DNA of 64,000 nucleotides from Glandiceps talaboti (taxonomy: Eukaryota > Hemichordata > Enteropneusta > Spengelidae), in the NCBI RefSeq assembly GCF_964340395.1, contig NC_135563.1, positions 24,075,309 to 24,139,308 of the forward strand, given 5' to 3'. The position numbers were made by a program, and so were the translations under genes. Positions 1 to 11,559 of this stretch are shown piece after piece (position 1 is the first letter of the stretch; the number at the start of each line of letters is the position of its first letter). Below the pieces are notes generated by a model. That model was not told the DNA's origin. It did no database searches and worked only from the letters and a program-made list of their open reading frames with translations.

Positions 1-940
1 CTATGCTGGCTGCCGTTTGAGGGCGCCCTTTCACAACTTTATCTGTATATACTTAATTCAGCATTCACTTTGTGAGAGTCTAAGGGTGACCTTTTTTTTG
101 TTTCTCATCTCCAGTGGAATAATCAGGCGGGGATGGCGGGCGAAATAAAAAAAAGGGGGCAAGGAAAAAAATCTGTATTTTTTCAGTTCTATTCTCTGTC
201 CTTTCTGTCCTGTCAGTCTCTCTACAACTTCTTTTCTCTTCTCTTTATTGAACTCCTTGTTACAGGTCTCTTTCCTTCATTTTAGCAAGGTTGACAAGTC
301 CATAGAACAACTTTGTAAGAAGATGAATACTTATCATCCTGATGGGTGTATATCTGTATCCATGAAATATTGTATGATTTTATCAGGAGTACTAATACAT
401 TCGTCCTATTAATCAAAGTGGCATTGACATCGCTTATAATTTTTTCAAGTTATCCAATTTAAACTTTAGTATGTAACTTTTTGAAACACTTGCGTGATTG
501 TCATCAGTGTGCTAGAGGAATGTTCATTTATATATATCATTACTTCTATGAAACATTTTTCTTCTTTGTGAACTTGTCAAAATAATCCACCTTTTGGATT
601 TACTGTTTAAAAGTAATTAAAAGTAATAATGTCAACATCGGTAACATGCCATGCAAGTCTTAGTTGACCTTGCAGTACAGTATACATTATGCGTCTTCTG
701 TAACTTGTAAGTGTTGTTACTAATGTTAGCAATAGGCAATAGCAAGATGTTGTTGCATAGTGTCGACACCGACAAATTTACATTCAAACATTCCAATGCT
801 TAAACTATTTAAATCATCAATCACTGCTCCCTTTGAGTCATTTTGTACAATTTTTGTAATATCCATGCCTAAAACCTGTGTTTATGACACAATTGAAGCT
901 TGTGTAATTTGTTCTCGATGATGCAAATGATTTAAAGCTA
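1..940. other. no gene recognised, AT-rich unique DNA
   Basis: I see no open reading frame of note, no repeat and no RNA gene in this stretch. It is AT-rich, with scattered homopolymer runs and a short purine-rich patch near 125-170. It ends at the left boundary of repeat element A. Confidence 0.5.
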
Positions 941-983
941 ACCAGATTTAAACTGAATGCCTCCCGTAAGGGAATCACTAATT

Positions 984-2149
984 ATGCAAATAACTCACTA
1001 AAATAAAAAAAACCTATGGTAACAGGCTTTGTTTTTGGACAAGCGTTGTTTCTTAAGTTAATGTATGTGCCAAATTATGCGGAATTCGAAGAGTGCATGA
1101 TACTGCTCAATTACTGAATATCGTTCATTATAAAAGTTGTAGCAACAAACTTCATAGGACAGGTGCGTATTATTATGGTTGATATATGTATCATATTATA
1201 CGAAATTTGAAGCTTGCATTTTTAAGATACAACGTAGTTACCTAAAATCATTAATTATGCAAATATTTCACAAAAACTGTATGCTATAGCACCAAATTTT
1301 ATAGGACGTACCTGCTTTGTTGTGGTTAATATTATGTACTAATTTGTATTGAAATTGAAGTATTCAATCTTAAGATATAGCCTAATTACTGAAAATCATT
1401 AATTATGCAAATTATCCATTAACACTGTAAGGTACATCAACTGACTTTATAGGACATACACAATTTGTTATGGTTAATGTATGTACTGAATTGTATTGAA
1501 ATTGAAGTATGCAGTCTTAAGATAAAGCCTAAAGCCTAAACCAAGAATTATTAATTATGCAAATTATTCATTAACACTGAAAGGTACATCAACCAGCTTT
1601 ACAGGACATGTGCGATTGTTATTGTTAACATGTGTACTGAATTATATTGAAATTGAAGTATGCAGTCGTAAGATATAGCCTAATTACCAAGAATCATTAA
1701 TTATGCAAATTATTCATTAACACTGAAAGGTACACCAACAAGCTTTACAGGACATATGTGATTGTTATGGTTAACGTGTGTACTGAATTATATTGGAATT
1801 GAAGTATGTATTCTTAAGATATAGCCTAATTACTGAAAATCATTAATTATGCAAATTATTCATTAAAACTGTACGGTGCATCAACAAACTTGATAGGATA
1901 TATATGATCTCTTATGGTTAACGTATGTACTAAATTATGATGAATTTGAAGTATGTATTCTTAAGATATAGCCTAATTACCAATAATAATTAATTATGCA
2001 AATTATTCATTAACGCTGTAAGATACATCAACGAATTTTATAGGACAAATGTATGTTGTTATGTTGAACGAATATACTAAATTATATTGAAATTGAAGTA
2101 TGCTGTCCTAAGATATTGCGTAATTAGTTGATTTCATTAATATGCAAAT
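984..2149 (+). repeat. ~147-bp tandem core repeats of element A
   Basis: The octamer ATGCAAAT recurs at 984, 1257, 1405, 1557, 1703, 1849, 1996 and 2142. The spacings are 273, 148, 152, 146, 146, 147 and 146 bp. The 273-bp step contains one unit that has lost the octamer (around 1110-1150). Each unit also carries recognisable blocks such as 'gaaattgaagtatg', 'cttaagatatagcctaatta' and 'ggtacatcaac'. Units differ by point changes and small indels, so the array is not freshly homogenised. Confidence 0.88.
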
Positions 2150-2278
2150 TTCTCTCATTAAACATTAACAGATCTGTCTCAAAACCTAATCAGGTCTAGC
2201 TATTACCCTAAAGATTATAAATCCCAAATTTCAATACAATTGAGCCAGCTGATTTTTAGAAAATGATGACACAGACAC

Positions 2279-2309
<31 letters not shown>

Positions 2310-2335
2310 CACAGACACACCTTCCCCTTTTAATA

Positions 2336-2357
2336 CCTCCCGTACCCTTACGGGAGG
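2336..2357 (+). other. 3'-terminal hairpin of element A
   Basis: A perfect 9-bp stem (CCTCCCGTA / TACGGGAGG) with a 4-nt CCCT loop ends the element directly after the (ACAG)n tract and a short 'cttccccttttaata' spacer. Copy B has the same hairpin at 29713-29734. A stem-loop at the 3' end is expected of rolling-circle (Helitron/Helentron) elements. Here it overlaps the right inverted repeat. Confidence 0.75.
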
Positions 2358-2977
2358 TAAAAACTGGTCAAGAAATTGTTTTTTGAGGAATGCAGTATGA
2401 CTTTTACCAATTTTAAGCATAATTTTGAAAATGATAGAAATATTCTGAGCTATTATTACATTGCAGCAAAATGTACACGCGCCGGCATTAATTTCGAGCC
2501 CTGTCCCACATCAAACCTCAACGATTTCAGCTATGAAAGACACATGCTGCTCCGACGTAACAAGGGGGGGGGGGGGGGGGTAAACGACGGTGTTCTGCCA
2601 AGGTTTCCAACAAGTGGGGACAAAGGCCCCTTGGTTGCAAAAAGTGGGGTCATTTGACAGGGAGTTGGGTCAATTATTATTGTGTATGAAATAGTCATAT
2701 ATATTACCTCAGACCACTATGGAGATACTGTGGTCTGAGATATTCCATTACACATAGACTAAATTACCTAACTACATAAAAAAATTCCATTCACAATAAC
2801 AGTTCCCAGTAAGCTATTTTTTGACAATTGTGTACTACACATTACACCTTAGAAAAAGAAGGTAATTAAGTTTATGTAATTTTAAGAGTATACAATATAT
2901 TGTTTCGAAAGATTGGACAACCAGGTAGTCACAATTTTTAATCTGGCTAGGCATGTCTTACAGTGCAAATTTTTGTT

Positions 2978-3016
<39 letters not shown>

Positions 3017-4139
3017 TTTTGTTTCGATTTTTGACGTGGGAGCGTGGCATATTCACTGCACTGTGCTATGTCCATATGAACGTGTGTTCGCCGCGATGTA
3101 TGTAATTTTCCAGGTAGACACAACAATGGCAACATCATTGATGCGTCTTTTTCCATTGACTGCGTCAGTGGTACATGTTATTGTATCAAAATAAAAGCAA
3201 TCAACTCTCGGTAGTCTGCTTGACAGCAAGACAAACAATCTAGACAAAATATTTGCAATGCCCCTTTCTGTTTTTAAGTCAACTTCGTGTAAATTTTAGC
3301 AACTTGTAAATTACTGATTATTCCTAGTCGTTCGGCAAAGTCATGTTTCAAACTATTTTTGTGGTCCAGCCATAAACTCTGTATTCATCCATCAGTTTAT
3401 GTATAATATTTATTCCACTGTCTTTTTTACTTTCTCTCCTGTTATGTTGATATGATTTTGAGTTTGTGGCAAATAAAATACTAGAGTATGTAAACAATAA
3501 ACTAGTGACCTGGTTGCTTTCATTGCCTATCTTGCTTGTGTATACACTGTGTACCTGCATACACACATAAATGCTGTGCACATGACATGCGTGATTCGCG
3601 TGATAACTATAGCTACATTGTAATACATTCTAGTGACGTCAGTCGACTTGCACGCGCAAAGTGTAACAGTCGCCATCTTTATAACACTGCACTTGTCAGC
3701 AAGCCTCATGCCTTCACGACTGAGAAATTCTGGATAATACTATTGATATTCCTGTAGCAATCGATGTAGTGATACTGTGATTGATCCCAACTATATTGTG
3801 TCCTTATCGTTTGAATTTGGCATGTGTCACTGGGACCCGGAAATATGTACATACGCATACGCACATCATGTTGTCAGTTGAGTTGGAGAATTTAAAAGCA
3901 GATGATATTTTGTTGGATAAAATCCATGTACAAACAATAATATACAGTATAGAGTCAACGATCATGTCAACTTGTACTCAAATGTATGTGTACACTTACT
4001 TTAAAAAATTTGTGATAAAAGACTGAACCAAGCTGCGTAAATGGAATTGTCAAGGACTGCTGGTATTTTAGGTATTTACAATTTATTCTGGCGATTTTAG
4101 ACTCAGAGTTTTAGAATTGCTTAAGTTTGATACAGATAA
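2358..4139. other. no gene recognised; scattered simple sequence
   Basis: No convincing coding region. A 17-nt poly-G run lies at 2564-2580. A perfect 10-bp hairpin (CTCAGACCAC / GTGGTCTGAG, 12-nt loop) lies at 2708-2739. An (ATTT)n tract lies at 2977-3020. A TGACGTCA palindrome near 3632 is followed by GCCATCTT near 3672, which look like CRE and YY1 sites, but no transcript can be assigned to them. Confidence 0.45.
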
Positions 4140-4770
4140 TTAAAAAATCATGAAACTTTGTTACACCAGATATCATCAACTAGTGCATGCCAACATCAAT
4201 GATGTTTTTCCTAAATTTGAATTTTTTGAAGTGTTTTATGTCTAATTTTTCAAAAAAATCACACAATATGGTTATTTTGGTTACCATGGCAACTGATGTT
4301 CATTAAATGACCACCTTTTTGAATTCAGCATGACAAACTACCCTTGGTAGTGGGGTCAATGTGCAAATAAAAAAATGTTTATCAGATTTATAATGTTATT
4401 TGTGAGATGTATGTGTATGTAATGAAAACATAATTTTCACGCCTACCTTATGTTTCCATGGAATCAGCCATCCAATTTTATACAGTTTATGTTACACCAG
4501 GTAGCACTAACTCATACATGTCTAATACAAGGACATTTTTACACTGTATTATCTTTTTTTTCAATGTTTTATGTCAAATTTTGGAAAAATGATTAACATA
4601 TTATGGTGATTTTGGTTACCATGGCAACATATGTTCATAAAATGACCCCCTTTTTTGAACTCAGCATACAAAACTACCCCAGTTAGGGGGGGGGGTTAAT
4701 ATTCAAATAAACCCAAATATTATAATTATTATTATTATACTATTATTTAATTATTATTATTACAAGTGAA
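4140..4770 (+). repeat. tandem dimer of ~335-bp dispersed repeat
   Basis: The block GGTTACCATGGCAAC occurs at 4279 and 4614 (335 bp apart), and the block 'tgttacaccag' recurs with about the same spacing (~4160 and ~4490). Each unit continues with a conserved 'aaaatgacc..ttttgaactcagcat' segment and an 'actacccc' segment. The array ends in an AT-rich trinucleotide stretch (TTA/ATT)n at ~4717-4765. A second copy with the same 3' boundary lies at about 5845-6235. No coding capacity; family unknown. Confidence 0.7.
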
Positions 4771-4786
4771 GGGGTTTAAATATTTA

Positions 4787-5305
4787 AACAATAATGTACG
4801 CCCTCCCAGCCCATAATGGACGAAAGCAAACTTTGAATGACATAATGGAGTGCAAAGTTTGCTTGAGTCCATTATGGACTGAAGGGCGTACATTATTGTT
4901 ATTATTTTATAGTTTTGCCAATTCCAGTGAATTTGTAGACCGAGAAACGCAAAACAACGTATAATATACACAGCGCTGAACATCGTCTGCCATGTTCGGC
5001 CTGGAAGCTGAATACTAATCATAGCGACACACGTACGTACACGTACACACACATATACACTTCTATGAACTGCTGTGAACACAAATTTGTTTCATGAATG
5101 CGTTGTATTTTTAAACGGTGGAAATGACAATCATAAGTAACAACATACATTTCGAAAAAATACCTAGTCGTATGAAGAAACAGAACAAATAAGCTTGTAT
5201 TGTTATGCTCGTTCCGGGGCCGCGATGCCCAATAACGGAGTACATTATCAGTAATAATGTACAGCGATGACGTCACAAAATTCACTGGAATTGGTAATGC
5301 TATAA
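4787..5305. mobile_element. fold-back (double inverted-repeat) element
   Basis: Two nested inverted repeats are visible. The first is a long imperfect palindrome at 4787-4900. Its arms of ~50 bp begin 'aacaataatgtacgccct' and end with the reverse complement 'agggcgtacattattgtt', around a short centre near 4842. The second has a left arm at 4907-4934 and a right arm at 5278-5305, which match in 25 of 28 positions (shared core CCAATTCCAGTGAATTT). The ~340 bp between the second pair has no recognised coding content. This looks like a MITE or fold-back transposon. The target duplication was not resolved, so the outer limits are approximate. Confidence 0.6.
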
Positions 5306-5844
5306 TACAATATATAATGATGAACAATTTTGGGAGGACTTTAGAGGAATATCACTTATGCTTGTTGTGTATACGTAGGAGGTGTAAAGGTTGACGTTTT
5401 ACACCCACAACTAATTGTTCAACATTTCCCATTCAAGCTTCAAGTCGTAACAATTGGGAGCTTGGTACTTGCCATATATAAAAGTATAACAATATTATCT
5501 TATTTATGACTAAATTGGCACTAGCACTGCGGCCCAGCGAAGATCTCAATTGTCCAGTATTCCCGAAGCATTTAGGCACTAATATTTGATTGACAGCTAC
5601 GGTAGCGGTAGCGATTACTCAGATTTTCACAAAACCCCTTTGGTCTCTACTTACGATTTTTCAGACAGATTGGTGTGCATTTGAAAAAGTTGAACATGAG
5701 CTGAGCGAAGTTTAGTTGTCATAAAATAATGTTGCAAAGTTTAGTGAAAAGAATATCGATTTCAAGTTTTTCTGATATGAGCGCAGTAGTACTGTGCTGA
5801 CTGTGTGGTGAGTGTCCGTGGAACACATATCGCTGACCTGTTGA
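5306..5844. other. no gene recognised
   Basis: Unique AT-rich sequence between the fold-back element and the second copy of the ~335-bp repeat. It shows a short imperfect duplication 'acggtagcggtagcg' near 5600 and nothing else. Confidence 0.4.
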
Positions 5845-6235
5845 TAGCATTATTATTAGGTTACTATGGCAACAGATGTTCCTGAAATGATAAGTATTTT
5901 TGAACTCAGCATAACAAACTACCCAGTATAGGGTGGTCAATATGCAAATAAATTGTTATAATTAAATTTATCATGTTATTTTCCAGATATGTAGGTGTTT
6001 AACGAAAACAACATTTTTTAGTCTACTCTATGTTTCCATGTTTGATGTCAAATTTTGGAAAAATCATCCACATATTATGGTGATTTTGGTTACCATGGCA
6101 ACGGATGTTAATAAAATGACCCCATTTTTCGAACTCAACATACAAAATTACCCCAGGTAGGGTGTTTAATATTCAAATAAACTCGATTATTATAAAAATT
6201 ATTATTATTATATACTATTATTTAATTATCCTCGT
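5845..6235 (+). repeat. second copy of the ~335-bp dispersed repeat
   Basis: The blocks GGTTACTATGGCAAC (5859) and GGTTACCATGGCAAC (6089) match the units at 4279 and 4614. Here they are only 230 bp apart, so this copy has an internal deletion relative to the first. The 3' end again runs into (ATT)n and 'tactattatttaatta' before unique sequence resumes. It is in direct orientation to the 4140-4770 copy. Confidence 0.65.
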
Positions 6236-7742
6236 GACCTGATGATGTGGATACCCCCCCCCCCCCCGATAAAGTGTATATACTCAGCTTGCGCTATGCT
6301 ATTCTGTATTGCACACTTTCAATATTTAGCACAACGAAATGGATTGAGTACGAACCCTCAACTCTTGGTAAGTGTGTTGCCAGGATACGGCCTTGAGTTT
6401 CTATTTTTAGCATTCCCTAAATGATTTATCATGGTATGTTATATAAACCTACAAATTTAAATGTTCTAAAAGTGTCTTCTGTATATATATAATGGTTTAT
6501 GTGTCGAAAGAAACGGTATGATTTATCCATAACGCGAAAATAGTGGAATATTGTCATGTCCAAGTGCGTTATAAAATTCAAATCGTCATTTTGTTTTTTA
6601 CACAGATGGCAAAGTTTGTCTTACACATGTTTATATATTACCTAGTTTACAAGAGCTGTCTCGCCCTGTTCATTAGAAATAACAAAAACATCTATGGTAC
6701 ATCTAGAAAGAAACACAAGTACGTTTTTCATCGTTTTTCATATATTAATGCGTAAACCTTTAAGAGATGGTTGACTTACGTTGTAGACACGAATGGCATA
6801 TGTGATATATTTTGGGTTTTCATTTTCCTCCACTTTTTGTTTTGATATTTTGCTGCTAAAATACATTATTGCAAAGAGCTTGGATAACAACTATTGTTTT
6901 GCAGTATTTTTCACTTGTAAATTGTAAGCTTTGAAAGAGATAACCAAAATGTGCAGCTTATGATGTAAAATTTATCACGTTTGGTAAGAAAATAAAACCC
7001 CAAAATAGACAAGAGGGTGTTTTAACACCTGTCCATTTCGACACATTAATATCTGGTTCATTATCTAATGTGTATATGTACATGGAGATTCTTTACACAG
7101 TTCTATAACAAGTGAACGTTGTGCAACAAAATTTAAATATATCAAATGTTTATATATTCTGCCTTAATTCTCCACAATACATATTGACCACTTTTGGCAA
7201 ACTTGCAAATGTCAATGTATGCTTTTATCACTTTCCAATTACTGTAACACTTAGTGCCGAAGGGTCAAACCTGAAGTGGTGCAGACGAGTTCAGTGACTG
7301 TACACTTTGATAAGCTGAATCTGGCGTGACATTTCGCAGTCTGGTTTTTAATACATATGGTTTACATATCTGCAGGTATAAGGAGAAAATGACAGACGTT
7401 ATGCATCCGTCTCTGTACCTTCCCGTGATGACATTACGTATAAATTTGCAGGTGTTTCCTTTGGTATTTTTCAGTACGTTTTTGTGTGGGAGCGACGATG
7501 CGTATATAAGTATGTACAGCAAATCAGAGATTGGCATGGTAATCATATAGTTAGTAAGCATTATTGGACCAAATTATCAAAACAAAAATAGTGAAAGGAA
7601 TGATTTCATTAAAGCAGTTGCTGTTCATACGTCCTTTTGAAGATCATGTCACACTTGGCAGCTGAAGAATATCGGTCTATCAAAATACACCATACAGCGA
7701 GTAGACAAAAGTCCGAGATGGATCTAGGCAAATAGATTAATA
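6236..7742. other. no gene recognised
   Basis: AT-rich DNA with a 14-nt poly-C run at 6254-6267. The short ORFs here have no recognisable domain and unremarkable composition. Confidence 0.4.
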
Positions 7743-7843
7743 ATGTATGTATGTATGTATGTATGTATGTATGTATGTATGTATGTATGTATGTATGTAT
7801 GTATGTATGTATGTATGTATGTATGTATGCATGCATGCATGCA

Positions 7844-7878
<35 letters not shown>

Positions 7879-7972
7879 TTGCGTGCGTGCGTGCGTGCAT
7901 GTATGTATGTATGTATGTATGTATGTATGTATGTATGTATGTATGTATGTATGTATGTATGTATGTATGTAT
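7743..7972. repeat. (GTAT)n/(GT)n/(GCAT)n compound microsatellite
   Basis: About 230 bp of GTAT tetranucleotides, interrupted by a GCAT block, a (GT) block and a GCGT block near 7827-7900, then GTAT again. Repetitive Tyr-Ile-His-Thr or Met-Tyr-Val-Cys ORFs on either strand are artefacts of the repeat. Confidence 0.95.
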
Positions 7973-9495
7973 CCATAACTTATTGATCTGCTTGACGACT
8001 CTCCGTCCTTTCTACATTGTTCTATGTTTCTGTAAACCGCATTAAGCACGTTAATAATCACTTAATAACCGTGTATGTTCCTATGGCAATAGTACATTTC
8101 AGTGTCAGCGAAACTGTCAGTAAGCGCGATACTTAATTGTTGTAATTACGTGGAGGGTATTGAATTAAACAAAATTGATGGGCACAGTTTAACTTGCATT
8201 CCACTTAGAACATATCCATTGCCATGGTACAATGGAATATAACGTGTCAATAAAAACAGCTTGATACCAGCGTTTCTTTGGTGTCTGCACGTGACTTCAC
8301 AGTCGGATTATTACTGCAAACCAACAGCGACTCGAAAAGTGGGTCACCTAATCACGCGATACGTACCAATGAGTTTTGTAATAATTAAAACACCGCAGGT
8401 AAGACATTGAACACACACTTCTTCTTAAAAGGAAAGAAACATGAGCTGAAGGAAAAATAGGGTGTAATAGTTGACAACTAAAATGTTCATGATATTCAAC
8501 ATTTTTACCATTGTCTGTGTAAGCGTGGCGCTCAATCAGACCCGATTACACGCAATCTAACTTGTATGGTAAACAAACACACATACAATTCTATAACACA
8601 CACACATACAGCCAAATTTAATTGTATTTTATTCCTACTCACTGCGACGACTCTGCACTTAGAGAAACTACGTCACTCGGTCCCCCTTACATTGTTTTGG
8701 AGACGCCGAGACTACATAGTGATTTACAGAACGCTCTCAGCAAATCTTGTTAACGGAAATGAAATCGGACAACGCTTTGTTCACTACGAAGATTAGCTCG
8801 GGGAAGTTTTTACATTATGGATTCATTTTCAGCAAGTCAAATTTATAATGAAAGATGTCTGTGTGTCACAGTTTGAATTTGAATAGTAGAAATTAACCCT
8901 GATTTTACTATTTTAGACTTAGGGAAAAATAATCCCATCGATTGTAGACATAGTGTTTTGAACGTTAATGTCTATATACTTTTACTGTGATATAGTGCGT
9001 CAGTAAAAAACATATTTTATGCACAGACTGTTGAATATGTTTGATCAGGATCTCATTATCAGTGGAAAGTAAGAGAGGATACTCTTACAGCACGCCTCAA
9101 GAGTCTTCAAAGGGTGAAGGATGGTGTTAATTAAACCTACTCTAACTACTATTCATAATTATCACTCAAATTTCAACAATATGTGCTGCTGTCTTTTCAA
9201 ATCATGTTTGTTTGAGCCATATCGCCTTTAAATACATGGACAGGCTTTTGTCTCGTCTGCAAGTACTACATGCGTATGCAAATCGCCTTGGGCAATTTAA
9301 CAATCATACCATTAGTTTTCACACTTGTGAAATATAAGGTATTCAGTTGACTGTAATTACCAGGATGGTCTTTTATATACTATTCCAGTCGTCAACAAGA
9401 ATTGTTTGACGTTATGATGTAACGTTTGAGATAGTTTTGGAAAAACACAATTTCAACAGAATTGGCGTAATCGCATGCAGGGTGTACCCCTTCTG
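7973..9495. other. no gene recognised
   Basis: Unique AT-rich sequence without a supported gene, RNA or repeat. A short (CA)n run lies near 8597. Confidence 0.4.
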
Positions 9496-9906
9496 ACCAG
9501 ATGTTGACTGAAATCCTCCCGTAAGGATTATTGTTCGTATATGATTTGTTATCATTAACGTATATGTACCAAATTTGAACCGTGCATTACGATATTCCAT
9601 AATTGTCACATATCAGTGATTATGCAAATGGATAAAAGCTGTATCATTAAGGTTTATACGACACTTGCGGTTTCTCATCGTTCATGTCTAGAGTCAACTT
9701 ATATCATGAAATGTGAAGGGTACATTTTTAAAACATAGCCTCATTACCATATTCATATGAGATATCAAATCGGTACTTCACTCAGACGCCTTATGTCACT
9801 CATTCCAATCAGTTCCAATCCAATGTCTAGCAAAATTCATTACAATTGATGTAGTAGTTTTTGAGATATCGTGTTCACAGCCAGACAACACACACACACC
9901 AACATG
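9496..9906 (+). mobile_element. degraded HINE-like element, copy C
   Basis: The left end is recognisable: 'accagatgttgactgaaat' then CCTCCCGTAAGG at 9515-9526. It is followed by a diverged core unit with ATGCAAAT at 9622-9629 and a second half-unit ('acatagcctcattacc'). The right arm's 'caattgatgtagtag' and 'ccagacaacacacac' stand where the (ACAG)n tract should be. The 3' hairpin is missing: the copy stops where the (TTTA)n tail of the next LINE begins, which suggests that the LINE inserted into it. Confidence 0.6.
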
Positions 9907-11236
9907 CACATATTTATTTATTTATTTATTTATTATTTATCATTTATTAAGCCGTGTACACAAGAAGTGACATTGGAAAGGAAATATACCAAAAGAAACA
10001 TTGATGTTTACAATGTCTTGTATATCACTGAGATATCTACCTGTGACACTTGCTAGAGTATCATCTACACATGAAAAAATGTACTTAAATAGAGAATGAT
10101 TATCAAAATTAAGTAACTGCGACTGTAAACTAAATAAAATGTCCAAGTATTCATCTCTTATCTTCTTAATTTTTTCATTTTTACACAGTAATGCACAGTG
10201 AAATTCATCTCCAATACTCGAACTACACAAGGTGCATAAATCTCTGTTTCCTATCAATGTTCTTGTAACGGCCAGTTTCAATTGGCAATATATGGTTTGA
10301 AATCCTTAATTTTGTAACAGCTATTCTATCAAAAGTGTTTCTAACAACAGATAAATATTTTTCACGTTGAAAAGTTAACTTAATTTTTGAATAAACATGA
10401 AGTTTGTTGTTCCTTGCCACAGATTTCTTCCACATGTCAATAAATTTTGATTTCAAAGAATCTTTATCTTTCTTTAATATAGTAGACAATTTATAATTCT
10501 CACCAACTATAAAATGGGAACAGTTACAAAATGAAAATACTGAATGAACAAAATCAAGATATATGGACTGGTGTTTTTCATGTAACCTCATTTCTAATTT
10601 ATATGCATAATCAAGTAAAGATGCCTCTTTAACTTGTTTTAACCGAAACCAATATTTGACAACGTTTTCAATAACAGTAATTAATAATGGAAAACGACCA
10701 AATTCACCTAAACATGCATGAATACATGATGTTTTGTTAACTCCAAGCATATATCTGCATGCTTTTATGTGTGTTGATTCAATATCATTCATCACAGGTT
10801 TAAGAAAGTATTCATTGAATTTGCCAACATCAACTCTATGGAATATGTAGGCACCCCAAACTTCAGATCCATACAATAATTGGTTTGACCAAAGAGTCAA
10901 AGAGATGCAATTGAACATCAAGCTCCATTATGTGTATTCAGTACGTTAGTGTAAGCAAACAGAGCTCTCAAAGCTTTATTCTTCAAAGCCACTCTAGTAT
11001 TTTTGAAATTTCCTGAAGGGGTTAATGAAATACCTAATAAGTGTATGGTGCAACAATATCCACTCTTTCATTATAAATAAAGAAACTATATTTAAGTGGT
11101 TTAAAATTAGCGACACCAAAACTTTTGTCTTTTTAAGACTCAATGTTAGTTGCAAAAGGATTCAAGTAATCTGAGTGAATGTTGTAGACCATGACTAGAA
11201 GTTGACAACAATACAATATCATCAGCGAACATACCG
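9907..11236 (-). pseudogene. 5'-truncated LINE (non-LTR retrotransposon), reverse transcriptase part
   Basis: Read on the minus strand, this starts at ~11236 with a degenerate FADD (YADD-type) box, GMFADDIVLLS, which is RT motif C. It continues with LGISLTPSG (11040-11010), a thumb/connection region (LLYGSEVWG, CRYMLGVNK, LGEFGRFPL, 10870-10690) and a C-terminal RISNHILPIETGRY plus CTLC...HCALLC segment (10300-10170). That order and wording are typical of CR1/L2-like LINE C-termini. The reading frame is broken by frameshifts near 11050 and 10250 and by stops between 11150 and 10921, so it is dead. The 3' end carries an (AAAT)n tail at 9907-9938. The fingers and palm upstream of the FADD box and the endonuclease are missing; the copy stops at the (ACAT)n array. 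Confidence 0.85.
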
Positions 11237-11436
11237 TCATACATACATACATATACGTACATACATTCATTCACACGTACATACGTACATACCCACATAC
11301 CTACCTACCTACCTACCTACCTACCTACATACATACATACATACATACATACACATCACATACATACGTACATACCCACATACATACCTACGTACCTACC
11401 TACATACATTCCCACCTACCTACCTACGTAAGGGTT
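11237..11436. repeat. (ACAT)n/(ACCT)n microsatellite
   Basis: About 200 bp of ACAT, ACGT and ACCT tetranucleotide variants. It sits exactly at the 5' truncation point of one LINE fragment and shortly downstream of the next RT fragment. Confidence 0.93.
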
Positions 11437-11559
11437 ACATTACATTCAGATATGTTCAGATATATCTCCATTACATTCAGATATGTTCAGGTGTTAACCT
11501 AAGATTTCTGTATCTCGCCGATATTTCCTTTGAAAAAGAATATTTATTCGAAACGTCGG

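Larger units (their letters stand above)
941..2357 (+). mobile_element. HINE-like non-autonomous element, copy A (full length)
   Basis: This is a full-length copy of a repeat family seen at least six times in the window. The left end reads ACCAGATTTAAACTGAATG (941-959). It is followed by CCTCCCGTAAGGG (960-972), and its exact reverse complement CCCTTACGGGAGG closes the right end at 2345-2357. The inverted repeats are therefore asymmetric: the left one lies 19 bp inside the element and the right one is terminal or nearly so. Between them lie about eight tandem units of ~147 bp (984-2149), a unique right arm (~2150-2275), an (ACAG)n tract (2270-2318) and a terminal hairpin. There is no coding capacity. 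Copy B at 29713-30756 has the same parts in inverted orientation, and its right arm is nearly identical by eye. The plan (asymmetric inverted repeats, tandem core, microsatellite, 3' hairpin) is that described for Helentron-associated elements and bivalve pearl elements; family assignment is inferred. Exact termini are uncertain by about 10 bp. Confidence 0.75.

Noticed and set aside
2708-2739. Perfect 10-bp hairpin as a terminator
   Set aside because: In animal nuclear DNA a lone stem-loop is not a terminator signal, and no transcript ends there.
7609-8061. Long ORFs on both strands (Tyr-Ile-His-Thr or Met-Tyr-Val-Cys repeats), and similar ORFs at 12.8, 21.3-21.6, 39.6, 48.3, 49.4, 58.5 and 63.8 kb
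   Set aside because: They are translations of di- or tetranucleotide microsatellites and occur in several frames and both strands at once.
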